Shown: positions 8,274 to 17,389, numbered from the stretch's first letter. The stretch is DNA of 34,028 nucleotides from an uncultured bacterium (GCA_913055745.1 CAJXJZ010000015.1:1-34028), one strand, 5' to 3'. The notes: generated by a model from the sequence alone, not told the origin. Made by a program: numbers and translations.

Positions 8274-9119
8274 TTAAATCTTGCCCCTTTGTTTCATGCC
8301 ATAAAGGGTGTTTAAAAGCAACATGTAAGTTGTCACAGGTCCAACCCCACCGGGAACAGGTGTAATAAACTTAAGGTCCTTCTCATCCTTTTCAAATTCT
8401 TCATAATCAATGTCCATATCACCAACTATTTTACCATCTACTACATTTATCCCTACATCTACCAAAAATGAGGCATTTTCCACCATGTCCTTTGTTATAA
8501 GGTGTGGAACGCCGGCAGCAGAGATTACAACATCAGCCTTCTCTGTATATTTTTTGATGTTGTCTGTTTTAGAATGACAGACTGTAAGAGTAGCATCCTC
8601 TCTTAAAAGCATGAAAAAGAGTGGAAGGCCCACTGTTTTACTTCTTCCAACAATCACTGCATGCTTGCCTCTTAATTTGTAATTGACTTCCCTAAAAAAC
8701 TCCATAACAGCCAATGGCGTTGCTGGATATAAGCCATCCTCATTTTTATAAAGGGATATCATATTCCAATCAGTCTGACCGTCAATGTCTTTCCATTTAT
8801 GAATGCGGTTTATAATGTCTTTTTTCATTCTCGTAACATAGGGCCGTGTGACAATGATACCGTCTATATTATTATCAGTAGATAAGGCGTCAATTATTTC
8901 AATAAGTTCATCCTCTGTGGTATTGTTATCTACTTTGTATAGACTAATGTTAAACCCATTTTTTTCTGCTGTCTTTTGTATACTCTTTACATAGGATTTA
9001 GATGGTTCATCTTCCATGTTTAGTATAATACTTATGTGTGGCACGCCATTATATGAGGATAATTGCTCTTTTATATCCTCTTTTAACCTTGATATAATCT
9101 GCTTACCGCTTATTATCAT
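8274..9119 (-). CDS. folD: FolD-like methylenetetrahydrofolate dehydrogenase, cyclohydrolase site altered
   Basis: FolD normally oxidises 5,10-methylene-THF to methenyl-THF with NAD(P) and then hydrolyses it to 10-formyl-THF. The dinucleotide-binding half is well kept (GRSKTVGLP, CHSKT, DVGIN, TPVPGGVGPVT), and the substrate Asp of KDIDG (residue 113) is present. The catalytic YxxxK site is YVKSI, so the Lys (K54 in E. coli) is Ile47, and the QLPLP loop is TRPYV, so the Gln is Thr91. Loss of these residues should remove cyclohydrolase activity and may leave a dehydrogenase. I chose the ATG at 9119, the predicted +1 of the promoter; an in-frame ATG at 9125 would lie upstream of that +1. It is first in a three-gene operon. 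Confidence 0.88.
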   Translation of the reverse strand: MIISGKQIISRLKEDIKEQLSSYNGVPHISIILNMEDEPSKSYVKSIQKTAEKNGFNISLYKVDNNTTEDELIEIIDALSTDNNIDGIIVTRPYVTRMKKDIINRIHKWKDIDGQTDWNMISLYKNEDGLYPATPLAVMEFFREVNYKLRGKHAVIVGRSKTVGLPLFFMLLREDATLTVCHSKTDNIKKYTEKADVVISAAGVPHLITKDMVENASFLVDVGINVVDGKIVGDMDIDYEEFEKDEKDLKFITPVPGGVGPVTTYMLLLNTLYGMKQRGKI

Positions 9120-9125
9120 GCCCAT

Positions 9126-9154
9126 ATTATACGGTGATATATCCGAAACGTAAA
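9126..9154 (-). promoter_or_regulatory. Promoter of folD operon (leaderless)
   Basis: A perfect TATAAT (9131-9126 on the minus strand) is preceded by TTTACG (9154-9149) with a 17-base spacer. The predicted +1 is 9119, the A of an in-frame ATG. It is divergent from the promoter at 9168-9196. Confidence 0.6.
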
Positions 9155-9167
9155 ATTTTAACAGTTC

Positions 9168-9196
9168 TTGCTTATACCCTTTATCTGGTATATAAT
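9168..9196 (+). promoter_or_regulatory. Promoter of secreted multidomain protein gene
   Basis: TTGCTT (9168-9173), a 17-base spacer and a perfect TATAAT (9191-9196) give a predicted +1 near 9203. A strong AAAAAGGAGG ribosome site follows at 9211-9220. Confidence 0.7.
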
Positions 9197-9225
9197 AATT
9201 TCAAAACGCAAAAAAGGAGGTGCGT

Positions 9226-12200
9226 ATGGGGTGGTCCCCTAAAAAATATATGATAGCGCTCCTTGTGGGAGGAGTGGCCATGCTGCAGGCTGGCGTGAAA
9301 AAGCCAGCAAGGAAGGATACACAAAAAAGGATGCCTATGGTATCTCACATAAGTATACCGCAGGTAAAAAAGACGACCAATGCACCAAAGACATATAAAG
9401 CAGTGCTTGATGAAGGGTTTGAAGGTGGAGTTATACCTGACGGTTGGACAGTAATAGATAGAGACTCAGATGGCAATCAATGGTTCGCATATAATGATAC
9501 AAGTTATGCACATACAGGCTCATACTCTGCTGCAGTTCAGTGGAATAGTAATGGAAACGACGACTGGCTTATAACCCCAGCACTTTTGCCTCAAGCAAAT
9601 GATTCCTTTACATTCTGGGCAAGATCACATGGTAGCAACTATCCTGAAGATTTTGAAGTCCTCGTGTCAACAACAACCCCAGACCCTGATTCATTTACAC
9701 GAATTGATAGTGTGGGAGCAGTGCCAGAGACATATACCCGGTATGCGTATGACCTCTCATCCTATGCTGGAGAGACCATCTATGTTGCCATAAGGTGCGT
9801 TTCAGTTAACGAATGGTATCTTCATATAGATGATGTAAAAGGCCCTGAGATGCATATAGTTGATACCACAGGACCATCAATTAGTATTATACAGGGTCCT
9901 ATCCCTCATTTCTATACAGGTGTTGACGATCCTGTCGCTGCTATTATATCTGATATATCAGGTGTAGCATCTGCCACTCTGTATTATAGCACAGACCAGG
10001 GCGCAAACTGGAATACTGTGGGTATGATATCTGTAAATGGTGATACATTTGCAGCATCCATCCCAGCCCAACCAAAGGGAACAAAAATACTATGGGCTAT
10101 TGTGGCACAGGACTCTATTGGTAATACGAGCCAATCCAATGGCTATTATTACACAATAATGCCTTCTGGAGATAACCTCGTTGCCTTTCAATACTCTTCT
10201 GAGGCAGGTCCGCTCCTCTCTGCATTGATAGACAATAATATAGACCCTTTCCCAGATTATATGTTTTATACAGATTTCTATACCTATCAGGATTCCCTCG
10301 CTTTGTGGAAGACCATATACTTTGGTGCAACATCAAGTCTCGGAGATACGGTGGTTGATGCATTTGACAAGTTCCTTACATCCGGGAATGATACCAATAG
10401 AAAATCTGTTGTTATCTTTGGAGATGATATAGCCTACTATGCAAATAGTGGTGGGTATTTGGACAAACTTCACAGTGTTTTCAGGGTAGATTACATACAG
10501 GATGATTATTCTCAGAGCACGGATACAGATACTATAGTGGGTGTACCTGGCGATCCTATCTCTGATAGTATTCCACAGTTCACAGTAAGTTCTAATTATC
10601 CTGATATGGTTGAGCCGTGGTCCCCATGGCAGGGAGCTGATATGCCATGGAAGTTCCTTATAACCACAACTGGTGATTCCGCCAATACAGCCGGTGGTGT
10701 TGCATACAATGGACTTACAAGACAGGTATTCTACATGCCTTACCAGGTATCAGAAATAGACTCCCAGTCTTTTGTTGATACACTCATAGCGAGGATACAT
10801 AACTATATAACAAGCAATGTGATGCCTCCAACACCTGATTGGTGTGGTATCCAGTGGCCACAAGCAGATACCGTTACCATTGGTGTTGATACGCTTTCTT
10901 CTATGATATATGGTCAGGTATATGAGAGTGGTGTCACAGATGTGGATACGCTCGGTAAGGATAGGTTCGTTGTTCAACTTGGTATAGGACCTGCAGGCTC
11001 AACGCCTGATGATGCAAACTGGACATGGACCGATGCAGTGTTTAATTCAGACCATGGGAATAGTAATAACAACTATGAGTACATGGCACAGATTGATGTC
11101 AGGAATCTCACACCTGGTGTGTATGACTATGCATTCAGGTTCTCTATTGACGGTGGACCATGGGTATACGCAGACTGGGGACAAAGTGGAGGCTCATCTG
11201 ATGGTTATCAACCAGAGAATGCAGGAAAACTATATGTAATGGCAGGCTCTCCAATCGTTTCTATTTATGATGTACAGGATACCACTGATACCACTTTTGG
11301 TGGTGATACATCCAACCTGTATGGTGACACCGTTACAGTATTTGGTGTTGTGACAGGTGTGTACCAGCACGGATTCTTCCTTGAGGATCAGCAAGGAGGA
11401 CCATGGAGTGGTGTTTGGATTCACTTAAATGGTTCTGATACATTGTACAATGTAGGTGATTCCCTTGCAGTGGAAGGTTTAGTAGACGAATACAACGGTC
11501 TTACAGAGATTGCACCTGATACCATAATTGTTTGCGCTCAAGGTGTTATGCTCCCTTCACCTATTGAGGTTACAACAGGTGCTGCAAATGACGAACAATA
11601 TGAAGGTGTGCTCCTCTCAGTAAATAAAGCCACATGTACCAATCCTGACCTTGGATATGGTGAATGGGAGATAAACGATGGTTCTGGTGCATTAAGGGTT
11701 GATGATATGGGATACGCATTCACACCAGATTCAGGAACCATGTACAATGTAATAGCACCTCTTTATTACTCCTATGGGAATTACAAACTTGAGCCAAGAG
11801 ATTCAAACGATATATCTGTATTTACATATCCACAGGTCGTAATAAACGAACTCTACTACGATTCACCCGGTACAGATCAGGGTATATTTGTTGAATTAAA
11901 AGCAGCACCAAACACGCCATTGGACAATATCCATGTCTTTGGTGTAAATGGCACTGATGGCTCAATTTATAATGATGTTGATTTAACAGGGCATATTGTG
12001 GGACCGAGTGGATACTTTGTCCTTGCACAGGACAGCACTGTGCCTAATGCTGACACCATAACAGGACTGGATTATCAGAATGGTCCTGACAATCTCGTTC
12101 TTGCATATATTGATGGTACAGATACCGTTCGCCTTGACGCCCTTGGATATGGAGACTTTAGTAGTGCAGTATTTGTTGGAGAGGGCTCACCGGCACCAGA

Positions 12201-13833
12201 TGTAAATGCAGGCTTATCCTTGCAGAGAATACCTGATGGCTCTGATACAGACGACAACAGCGCAGACTTTATTGGCATTCCACCAACGCCAGGCATGGAG
12301 AATGGAACCTATGTAGTGTTTGAAGATAACTTTGATACCGATACAATGAAATGGACAGGAGATTGGGCAAAGACAGGCGCCACTTATCATAGCCCTGATT
12401 CTTCATTCACAGATTCACCTACAGGAAACTATCCTAATAATGATACTTTGGTAGGTGAAATTAATCAGGATATAGACCTTACAAACTACTATAGCGCGAA
12501 GATGGAATTCTGGACAAAATACCATGTAGAAGAAGGGTGGGATACTGTTCATCTTCAGGTTTCAACGGATAGTGGCGCGACCTGGACGGATGTAAAGGCT
12601 TATTCTGGTGAGGTAACAGACTGGACAAAAGAGTCAGTTGACCTTGGCGCTTATGCAGGCAAGGTGATAAGAGTGCGTTTTGTACTTATCAGTGATGGTG
12701 CTGTGAACTTTGATGGTATGTATGTGGATGATGTTGTTATAACAGGTAATATCTTTGACTTTAGCGCACCTGCTATTCATCACACACCGCCTGCTATAAG
12801 TGATGATATTACAGGTGACTTCACAGTAGTCGCTTCAATCATAGACCCATCACCCATTGCTATTGATTCTGTTTACTATAAAGCAGACACAATGAGTGAT
12901 TTTGCTTCTATTGCACCTGACAGCGTAGTGGATACATTATCCTACTTCACCATACCTGCACAGAGACCTGGCGCAAGGGTGGACTACTATATAGTTGCAG
13001 CAGATACAGCGATGAACAGGACGCAGACAGGTGTCTATACCTACTATCAGGGCATTAAGTTTATCTATGATGATGGTGACCCACAATACTATATGCCTAT
13101 GCACCAAGGAGACAAGTATGCTGTTAGTATTATAGCACCTCAGGATACAGGTGTGGCTATAAGCGCCATGATGGTTCTTCACTACTACTCACCTTCACAG
13201 GGTGTAACTGGTGGGGCATATATCATCCATGTTTATGATAACACTTTCCAGGATAAAATAACGCCTGATACAGTGTATGAGGATACGACAGAGGGTAATG
13301 TGTTCTGGAAGGTAATAGACCTTACAGCACTGAATAATGGAGAGCCCATCTATCTTTCCTACAATGATACCATATATCTCGGAGTAGAGGGAATAGACTC
13401 TACTGTTGCACTTATGCTTGATCAGCCAGGCAATTATTATCATACCTTCATGTATAACCCAGATTCTTCAGCATGGTATCAGGTTGATGCAGACCTATTT
13501 GTAAGAGGTATTGGAGATTATGTATCCGATGTAAAAGAGCATATACAAAAGCCTTTGAGATTTGCTGCGCTTGTGCCAATGCCTAACCCATTCAAAGGAC
13601 ACACAGTGATTAAGTTTGCACTTCCAGAAAAAGAGAATGTTAAACTTGATATCTACGATATAAATGGAAGGCGGATAGCGCGTCTTGTAAATGGAAAACT
13701 CAATGCAGGCTGGCATACAGTTTCCTGGAACGGAAAGGATACACGCGGAAGGAAGGTAAAGTCTGGCGTATACTTCTACAGACTCAATGCTGGAAAGTAC
13801 AGGAAGACCGTAAAGATGATGCTTGTGAGATAA
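9226..13833 (+). CDS. Large secreted multidomain protein with type IX-style C-terminal sorting domain
   Basis: This ~1535-residue protein starts at ATG 9226, 5 bases after GGAGG; a GTG at 9220 would sit inside the ribosome site. An N-terminal hydrophobic segment (about residues 8-22) acts as signal peptide. Domains in order: cleaved-adhesin/MAM-like (~62-208, ending in HIDDVKG), Ig-like (~210-310), an unassigned alpha/beta region (~310-530), a beta domain (~543-670), an OB-fold region (~680-868), a lamin-tail-like domain (~870-1025), a second MAM-like domain (~1030-1170, YVDDVVITG), Ig-like (~1175-1280), an unassigned beta region, and a FlgD/T9SS-type C-terminal domain (~1450-1535) with PMPNPF, YDINGRR and SGVYFYRL. 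It is rich in Asp, Thr and Ser and has no visible catalytic motif. It is likely a surface or secreted adhesin or scaffold, transcribed alone. Confidence 0.85.
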   Translation: MGWSPKKYMIALLVGGVAMLQAGVKKPARKDTQKRMPMVSHISIPQVKKTTNAPKTYKAVLDEGFEGGVIPDGWTVIDRDSDGNQWFAYNDTSYAHTGSYSAAVQWNSNGNDDWLITPALLPQANDSFTFWARSHGSNYPEDFEVLVSTTTPDPDSFTRIDSVGAVPETYTRYAYDLSSYAGETIYVAIRCVSVNEWYLHIDDVKGPEMHIVDTTGPSISIIQGPIPHFYTGVDDPVAAIISDISGVASATLYYSTDQGANWNTVGMISVNGDTFAASIPAQPKGTKILWAIVAQDSIGNTSQSNGYYYTIMPSGDNLVAFQYSSEAGPLLSALIDNNIDPFPDYMFYTDFYTYQDSLALWKTIYFGATSSLGDTVVDAFDKFLTSGNDTNRKSVVIFGDDIAYYANSGGYLDKLHSVFRVDYIQDDYSQSTDTDTIVGVPGDPISDSIPQFTVSSNYPDMVEPWSPWQGADMPWKFLITTTGDSANTAGGVAYNGLTRQVFYMPYQVSEIDSQSFVDTLIARIHNYITSNVMPPTPDWCGIQWPQADTVTIGVDTLSSMIYGQVYESGVTDVDTLGKDRFVVQLGIGPAGSTPDDANWTWTDAVFNSDHGNSNNNYEYMAQIDVRNLTPGVYDYAFRFSIDGGPWVYADWGQSGGSSDGYQPENAGKLYVMAGSPIVSIYDVQDTTDTTFGGDTSNLYGDTVTVFGVVTGVYQHGFFLEDQQGGPWSGVWIHLNGSDTLYNVGDSLAVEGLVDEYNGLTEIAPDTIIVCAQGVMLPSPIEVTTGAANDEQYEGVLLSVNKATCTNPDLGYGEWEINDGSGALRVDDMGYAFTPDSGTMYNVIAPLYYSYGNYKLEPRDSNDISVFTYPQVVINELYYDSPGTDQGIFVELKAAPNTPLDNIHVFGVNGTDGSIYNDVDLTGHIVGPSGYFVLAQDSTVPNADTITGLDYQNGPDNLVLAYIDGTDTVRLDALGYGDFSSAVFVGEGSPAPDVNAGLSLQRIPDGSDTDDNSADFIGIPPTPGMENGTYVVFEDNFDTDTMKWTGDWAKTGATYHSPDSSFTDSPTGNYPNNDTLVGEINQDIDLTNYYSAKMEFWTKYHVEEGWDTVHLQVSTDSGATWTDVKAYSGEVTDWTKESVDLGAYAGKVIRVRFVLISDGAVNFDGMYVDDVVITGNIFDFSAPAIHHTPPAISDDITGDFTVVASIIDPSPIAIDSVYYKADTMSDFASIAPDSVVDTLSYFTIPAQRPGARVDYYIVAADTAMNRTQTGVYTYYQGIKFIYDDGDPQYYMPMHQGDKYAVSIIAPQDTGVAISAMMVLHYYSPSQGVTGGAYIIHVYDNTFQDKITPDTVYEDTTEGNVFWKVIDLTALNNGEPIYLSYNDTIYLGVEGIDSTVALMLDQPGNYYHTFMYNPDSSAWYQVDADLFVRGIGDYVSDVKEHIQKPLRFAALVPMPNPFKGHTVIKFALPEKENVKLDIYDINGRRIARLVNGKLNAGWHTVSWNGKDTRGRKVKSGVYFYRLNAGKYRKTVKMMLVR

Positions 13834-13854
13834 AGACGCCTTTGGCGTTTGGTT

Positions 13855-13885
13855 AAAAAAGCGGGGCGTATGCCCCGCTTTTTTT
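13855..13885 (+). terminator. Intrinsic terminator after secreted protein gene
   Basis: A perfect 7-bp GC-rich stem (13861-13867 with 13872-13878, loop GTAT) is flanked by A6 upstream and T7 downstream, so it may extend by A-T pairs and act in both directions. A small 5-bp hairpin (13836-13840 with 13844-13848) lies between the stop codon and the terminator. Confidence 0.92.
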
Positions 13886-13900
13886 ATTTTAGGTTTATTA

Positions 13901-13929
13901 TTGAGCATACACGCATAATGCCATATAAT
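13901..13929 (+). promoter_or_regulatory. Promoter of rnf operon
   Basis: TTGAGC (13901-13906), a 17-base spacer and a perfect TATAAT (13924-13929) predict a start near 13936. The ribosome site AAAGGAGA at 13941-13948 precedes the rnfC ATG at 13958. Confidence 0.75.
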
Positions 13930-13957
13930 TTTTGCACATAAAAGGAGACTGGTATTT

Positions 13958-15274
13958 ATGGTAAAGTTCACCTTTAAAGGGGGTGTGCATCCAGAGTACA
14001 ATAAGATTACAACCGGGGTCCCTATAGAACCTCTCCCTCTTCCAAAAGAGTTATATGTACCTATATTACAACACCTTGGAAAGCCAGCAAAGGTTTTAGT
14101 AAAAAGGGGAGAGGTGGTAAAAAAGGGGCAGATAATAGCACAGGCTGATGGTTTTATCTCGGCAAACATACACGCTCCAACCTCAGGAAAGGTAAAAAAA
14201 ATATGGCCAGTACTACATCCTGTAACACATGTCAATGTAGATGCCGTTGTAATAGAACCCGATGGAGAAGATGAATGGGCAGATGGTGTAGAAGAGGACA
14301 AAAACTACAAGGATATATCACCTAAGGAGATAATAGAACGCGTAAAGAATGCAGGCATAGTTGGACTTGGTGGGGCCACATTCCCAACACATGTAAAACT
14401 CTCTCCTCCCAAAGACAAACCCATTGACACAGTTATAATAAATGGCGCAGAGTGTGAACCCTATCTTACTGCTGATGATAGACTTATGCAGGAGCGACCA
14501 GAGGATATAAAAGAGGGTGCATATCTTATAAAGAAGGCACTTTCAGCAAAGAAGGTGATAATTGCCATTGAAGACAATAAACCAAAGGCTATATCAAAGA
14601 TTGAGGAGGCCATCAAAGGTGAGAATTGGATTTCCGTTGCAGTTACCAAAACAAAATACCCAGAAGGAGGCGAAAAACAACTTATATGGGCTCTTTTAAA
14701 GAGGGAAGTGCCATCAGGTGGGCTTCCTATGGATGTTGGCGCACTTGTTCAGAATGTGGGCACAACGATTGCCATTTACGAGGCAGTAAGATATAGAAAA
14801 CCTTTAATAGAAAGGGTGTTAACCCTTTCAGGAGACCTTCCTAAGAAGAAAGGAAACTACCTTGTAAGACTTGGAACATTATTTAAGGATGTGATAGAAC
14901 TTGCAGGCGGGCTTTTAGATGATCCATACAGGGTAATTATGGGGGGCCCTATGATGGGTATCGCGCAGCATAGTTTGGATGTTCCTGTTATTAAAGGAAC
15001 AAGTGGTATTCTTGTATTCTCAGAAGAAAATACCCACTATCAGGAGCCCTATCCATGCATACGCTGTTCAAGATGTGTGGATGTATGCCCCATGAATCTT
15101 ATGCCTCTATTTCTGGTTGATCTTATTAAAGCAAAGAGGTTTGAGGATGCAAAAAAGATTGGACTTTTAGATTGCATAGAATGTGGGTCCTGTGCTTATA
15201 TATGTCCTTCACATATAAGACATGTTCAACTCATTAAATATGGTAAGCAAGAACTCAGGAGGCTTAAAAAATGA
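13958..15274 (+). CDS. rnfC: Rnf complex subunit RnfC (NADH/FMN-binding, two [4Fe-4S])
   Basis: RnfC is the peripheral subunit that exchanges electrons with NAD(H) in the ferredoxin:NAD+ oxidoreductase Rnf. The 438-residue protein opens with the family's barrel-sandwich segment (FKGGVHPEYNK and KKGQIIAQADGFISANIHA), has the FMN/NADH-binding region with GLGGATFPTHVKL and NGAECEPYLTADD, and ends with two ferredoxin motifs, CIRCSRCVDVCP and CIECGSCAYICP. It lacks the long Ala/Lys-rich C-terminal tail of enterobacterial RnfC, as in Firmicutes and Thermotoga homologues. It is the first gene of rnfCDGEAB, and its stop overlaps the rnfD start in an ATGA. Confidence 0.96.
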   Translation: MVKFTFKGGVHPEYNKITTGVPIEPLPLPKELYVPILQHLGKPAKVLVKRGEVVKKGQIIAQADGFISANIHAPTSGKVKKIWPVLHPVTHVNVDAVVIEPDGEDEWADGVEEDKNYKDISPKEIIERVKNAGIVGLGGATFPTHVKLSPPKDKPIDTVIINGAECEPYLTADDRLMQERPEDIKEGAYLIKKALSAKKVIIAIEDNKPKAISKIEEAIKGENWISVAVTKTKYPEGGEKQLIWALLKREVPSGGLPMDVGALVQNVGTTIAIYEAVRYRKPLIERVLTLSGDLPKKKGNYLVRLGTLFKDVIELAGGLLDDPYRVIMGGPMMGIAQHSLDVPVIKGTSGILVFSEENTHYQEPYPCIRCSRCVDVCPMNLMPLFLVDLIKAKRFEDAKKIGLLDCIECGSCAYICPSHIRHVQLIKYGKQELRRLKK

Positions 15275-16236
15275 GTGAAAAACTCCTTGTAGTTTCCACC
15301 TCTCCACATATATTTACAAGGGAAGATACAAAAAAGATCATGTGGAACACTGTGTTATCTCTTCTTCCACCTGTGCTTGGAGCCCTCTATTTCTTTGGTA
15401 TAAGGGCACTCTGGGTGATACTTGTTTCAGTAATAAGTGCTGTTATAACAGAGGCAATATGGCTCTATTTAAGGAAAATGCCTCTTTCTATGTCATTGGA
15501 TGGAAGTCAGGTGATAACAGGCATCCTGCTTGCCCTTACATTGCCCCCTTCCATACCACTATGGATGGTCTCCTTAGGTTCAATTTTTGCCATCATCTTT
15601 GGTAAGCAGGTATTTGGTGGAATAGGGCAAAATATCTTCAATCCCGCACTTATTGGAAGGGCCTTTTTAATGGCTGCTTTCCCAGTAGAACTTACCACAT
15701 GGGCTGTGCCTCACACCGGATTCCCTATGCATTTTGATGCCACTACATCTGCTACGCCCCTTGCACTCTGGAAGTTTTCACACCAGATGACATCATATAA
15801 GGCACTCTTTTTGGGTAATGTAGGCGGTTCCTTGGGTGAGACATCTGCACTTCTAATTCTGATAGGCTTTGCCTTTCTTGTTGCTAAAAAGTATATAGAC
15901 TGGAAAGAATCTGTCTCTTATGTTGGAACTGTGTTTGTTCTTGGGGGTATCTTCTGGTTAATAAATCCTTCAAAATACCCGGACCCATTGTTTCATATCC
16001 TCTCAGGTGGTCTTATGTTAGGTGCCGTGTATATGATAACGGACATGGTAACAAGCCCTGTGACCTCAAAGGGAAGGATTATTTATGGTATTGGTGCAGG
16101 TATTTTGGTAATCCTTATAAGGCTCTTTGGTGGATATCCTGAAGGTGTAATGTATTCCATACTCCTTATGAACCTCACAAGGCCATGGATTGATAGGTTA
16201 ACTATTAGAAGAAGATTTGGGGAGGTAAAAAGATGA
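15271..16236 (+). CDS. rnfD: Rnf complex subunit RnfD (membrane, covalent FMN)
   Basis: RnfD is an integral membrane subunit carrying covalently bound FMN. The 321-residue product shows about nine hydrophobic segments, and the flavinylation region reads TSATPL, with the probable FMN-bound Thr at residue 162. Other family hallmarks are GGIGQNIFNPALIGRAFLM and the late MITDMVTSPVTSKGR. Ribosome site AGGAGG lies at the end of rnfC, and the genes overlap by four bases at both ends (rnfC/rnfD and rnfD/rnfG), supporting one polycistronic message and equal expression. Confidence 0.95.
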   Translation: MSEKLLVVSTSPHIFTREDTKKIMWNTVLSLLPPVLGALYFFGIRALWVILVSVISAVITEAIWLYLRKMPLSMSLDGSQVITGILLALTLPPSIPLWMVSLGSIFAIIFGKQVFGGIGQNIFNPALIGRAFLMAAFPVELTTWAVPHTGFPMHFDATTSATPLALWKFSHQMTSYKALFLGNVGGSLGETSALLILIGFAFLVAKKYIDWKESVSYVGTVFVLGGIFWLINPSKYPDPLFHILSGGLMLGAVYMITDMVTSPVTSKGRIIYGIGAGILVILIRLFGGYPEGVMYSILLMNLTRPWIDRLTIRRRFGEVKR

Positions 16237-16784
16237 AATTGGGCGTAAAAATGATCGTTGTGTTAACCTCCATAGCGCTTTTAAGTGGCCTTTTCCTGTC
16301 ATATACCTACAAATCCACAGAGCAAGATATTAAAAGAAATAAGGAGCGGGAGAAGGAAAGGGCTATAAAGGTCGTAATTCCAGAAACAGATAGTTTTAAA
16401 GAAAGGGTTATAGATGCAAAAAACTCCCTCCTTACATCCTATGACAAAAATGGACATATCGTTGGCTATGCAATACTTACAGAAGGCACAGGATTTCAGG
16501 GACCTATAAAACTCATGGTTGGATTTGATACGACACTTTCTAAGATTAAAGGTTTGGAGATTCTTGAAAATGTTGAGACGCCAGGGCTTGGAAACAGGAT
16601 AACCGAGAATTGGTTTAAAGAGCAGTTTAGAGGCAGACTTGCGCCAGTGGGCTATGTAAAGGGTAAAAAGCCCCAGGACCCTCACAAAATACAGGCTATT
16701 TCAGGTGCTACAATTTCGTCTCGTTCTGTTGTAAAAATAGTTAATCAGACTTGGGAACTTTTGAAAAAGGAGTTGAATAGATGA
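16233..16784 (+). CDS. rnfG: Rnf complex subunit RnfG (covalent FMN)
   Basis: The 183-residue subunit has one N-terminal transmembrane helix (about residues 6-25) and an extracytoplasmic domain. The flavinylation motif SGAT is at residues 157-160, with FMN expected on Thr160, and the family segment ETPGLGNRI lies before it. RnfG passes electrons between the membrane subunits of Rnf. It overlaps rnfD and rnfE by four bases each. The attachment of FMN needs an ApbE transferase, which is not in this window. Confidence 0.95.
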   Translation: MKLGVKMIVVLTSIALLSGLFLSYTYKSTEQDIKRNKEREKERAIKVVIPETDSFKERVIDAKNSLLTSYDKNGHIVGYAILTEGTGFQGPIKLMVGFDTTLSKIKGLEILENVETPGLGNRITENWFKEQFRGRLAPVGYVKGKKPQDPHKIQAISGATISSRSVVKIVNQTWELLKKELNR

Positions 16785-17389
16785 AAAAGCATTCCTTATT
16801 CTATGAATTTAAAAAGGGCCTTGTATCTGAAAACCCTGTACTTGTTATGGTATTGGGCCTTTGCTCAACCCTTGCAGTTTCAAACAAGGCAATAAATGCC
16901 GTTGCCATGGCACTCTCAGTGTTCTTTGTATTGTTTTTCTCCTCATTGATCATAGGCATTATTAAAGACCTCATACCTGACCAGGTAAGAATACCCTCAT
17001 TTATACTCGTAATAGCGACTTTTGTTACCATTGTAGACCTGTTTATGCGGGCAAAATTCCCTGGGATTTCAAAGGCACTTGGTCCATACATCCCTCTTAT
17101 TGTTGTGAACTGTATAATCTTGGGAAGACAGGAGGCGTTTGTATCAAAAAATCCGCTCTCTGCGTCTTTAATGGATGCCATTGGAATGAGCTTAGGATAC
17201 TTCTGGGTTATAGTCCTTTTGGGTATTGTTCGTGAGTTTCTTGGATTTGGTACGGTATTTGGTTTTAGGGTACTTGGCTCATGGTTTAAGCCATGGCTTG
17301 TAATGGTATTACCGCCTGGGGCATTCCTTACACTTGGTGTTTTTGTTGGTGTCTTGAACCTCATAAGGCCAAAGGGAGGTAAAGCATGA
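16781..17389 (+). CDS. rnfE: Rnf complex subunit RnfE (membrane)
   Basis: RnfE is one of two homologous six-helix membrane subunits that lie in opposite orientations and form the core of the ion-translocating part. The 202-residue protein has the family signature region GPYIPLIVVNCIILGRQE near the middle and the N-terminal NPVLVMVLGLCSTLAVS, in which the Cys takes part in the iron site between RnfA and RnfE. The length is usual. It overlaps rnfG and rnfA by four bases each. Confidence 0.95.
   Translation: MKKHSLFYEFKKGLVSENPVLVMVLGLCSTLAVSNKAINAVAMALSVFFVLFFSSLIIGIIKDLIPDQVRIPSFILVIATFVTIVDLFMRAKFPGISKALGPYIPLIVVNCIILGRQEAFVSKNPLSASLMDAIGMSLGYFWVIVLLGIVREFLGFGTVFGFRVLGSWFKPWLVMVLPPGAFLTLGVFVGVLNLIRPKGGKA

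Noticed and set aside
9220-9222. GTG as start of the large secreted protein
   Set aside because: It overlaps the GGAGG ribosome site; ATG at 9226 has correct 5-base spacing.
13495-14301. 268-codon open frame on the minus strand
   Set aside because: It runs across the end of the secreted-protein gene, a strong terminator, the rnf promoter and the start of rnfC; its product is Cys/Ser/Pro-rich low-information sequence with no motif, so it is a frame shadow.
16801-17364. 187-codon minus-strand frame opposite rnfE
   Set aside because: It lies wholly antisense to a clear membrane protein gene and has no promoter, ribosome site or recognisable motif.
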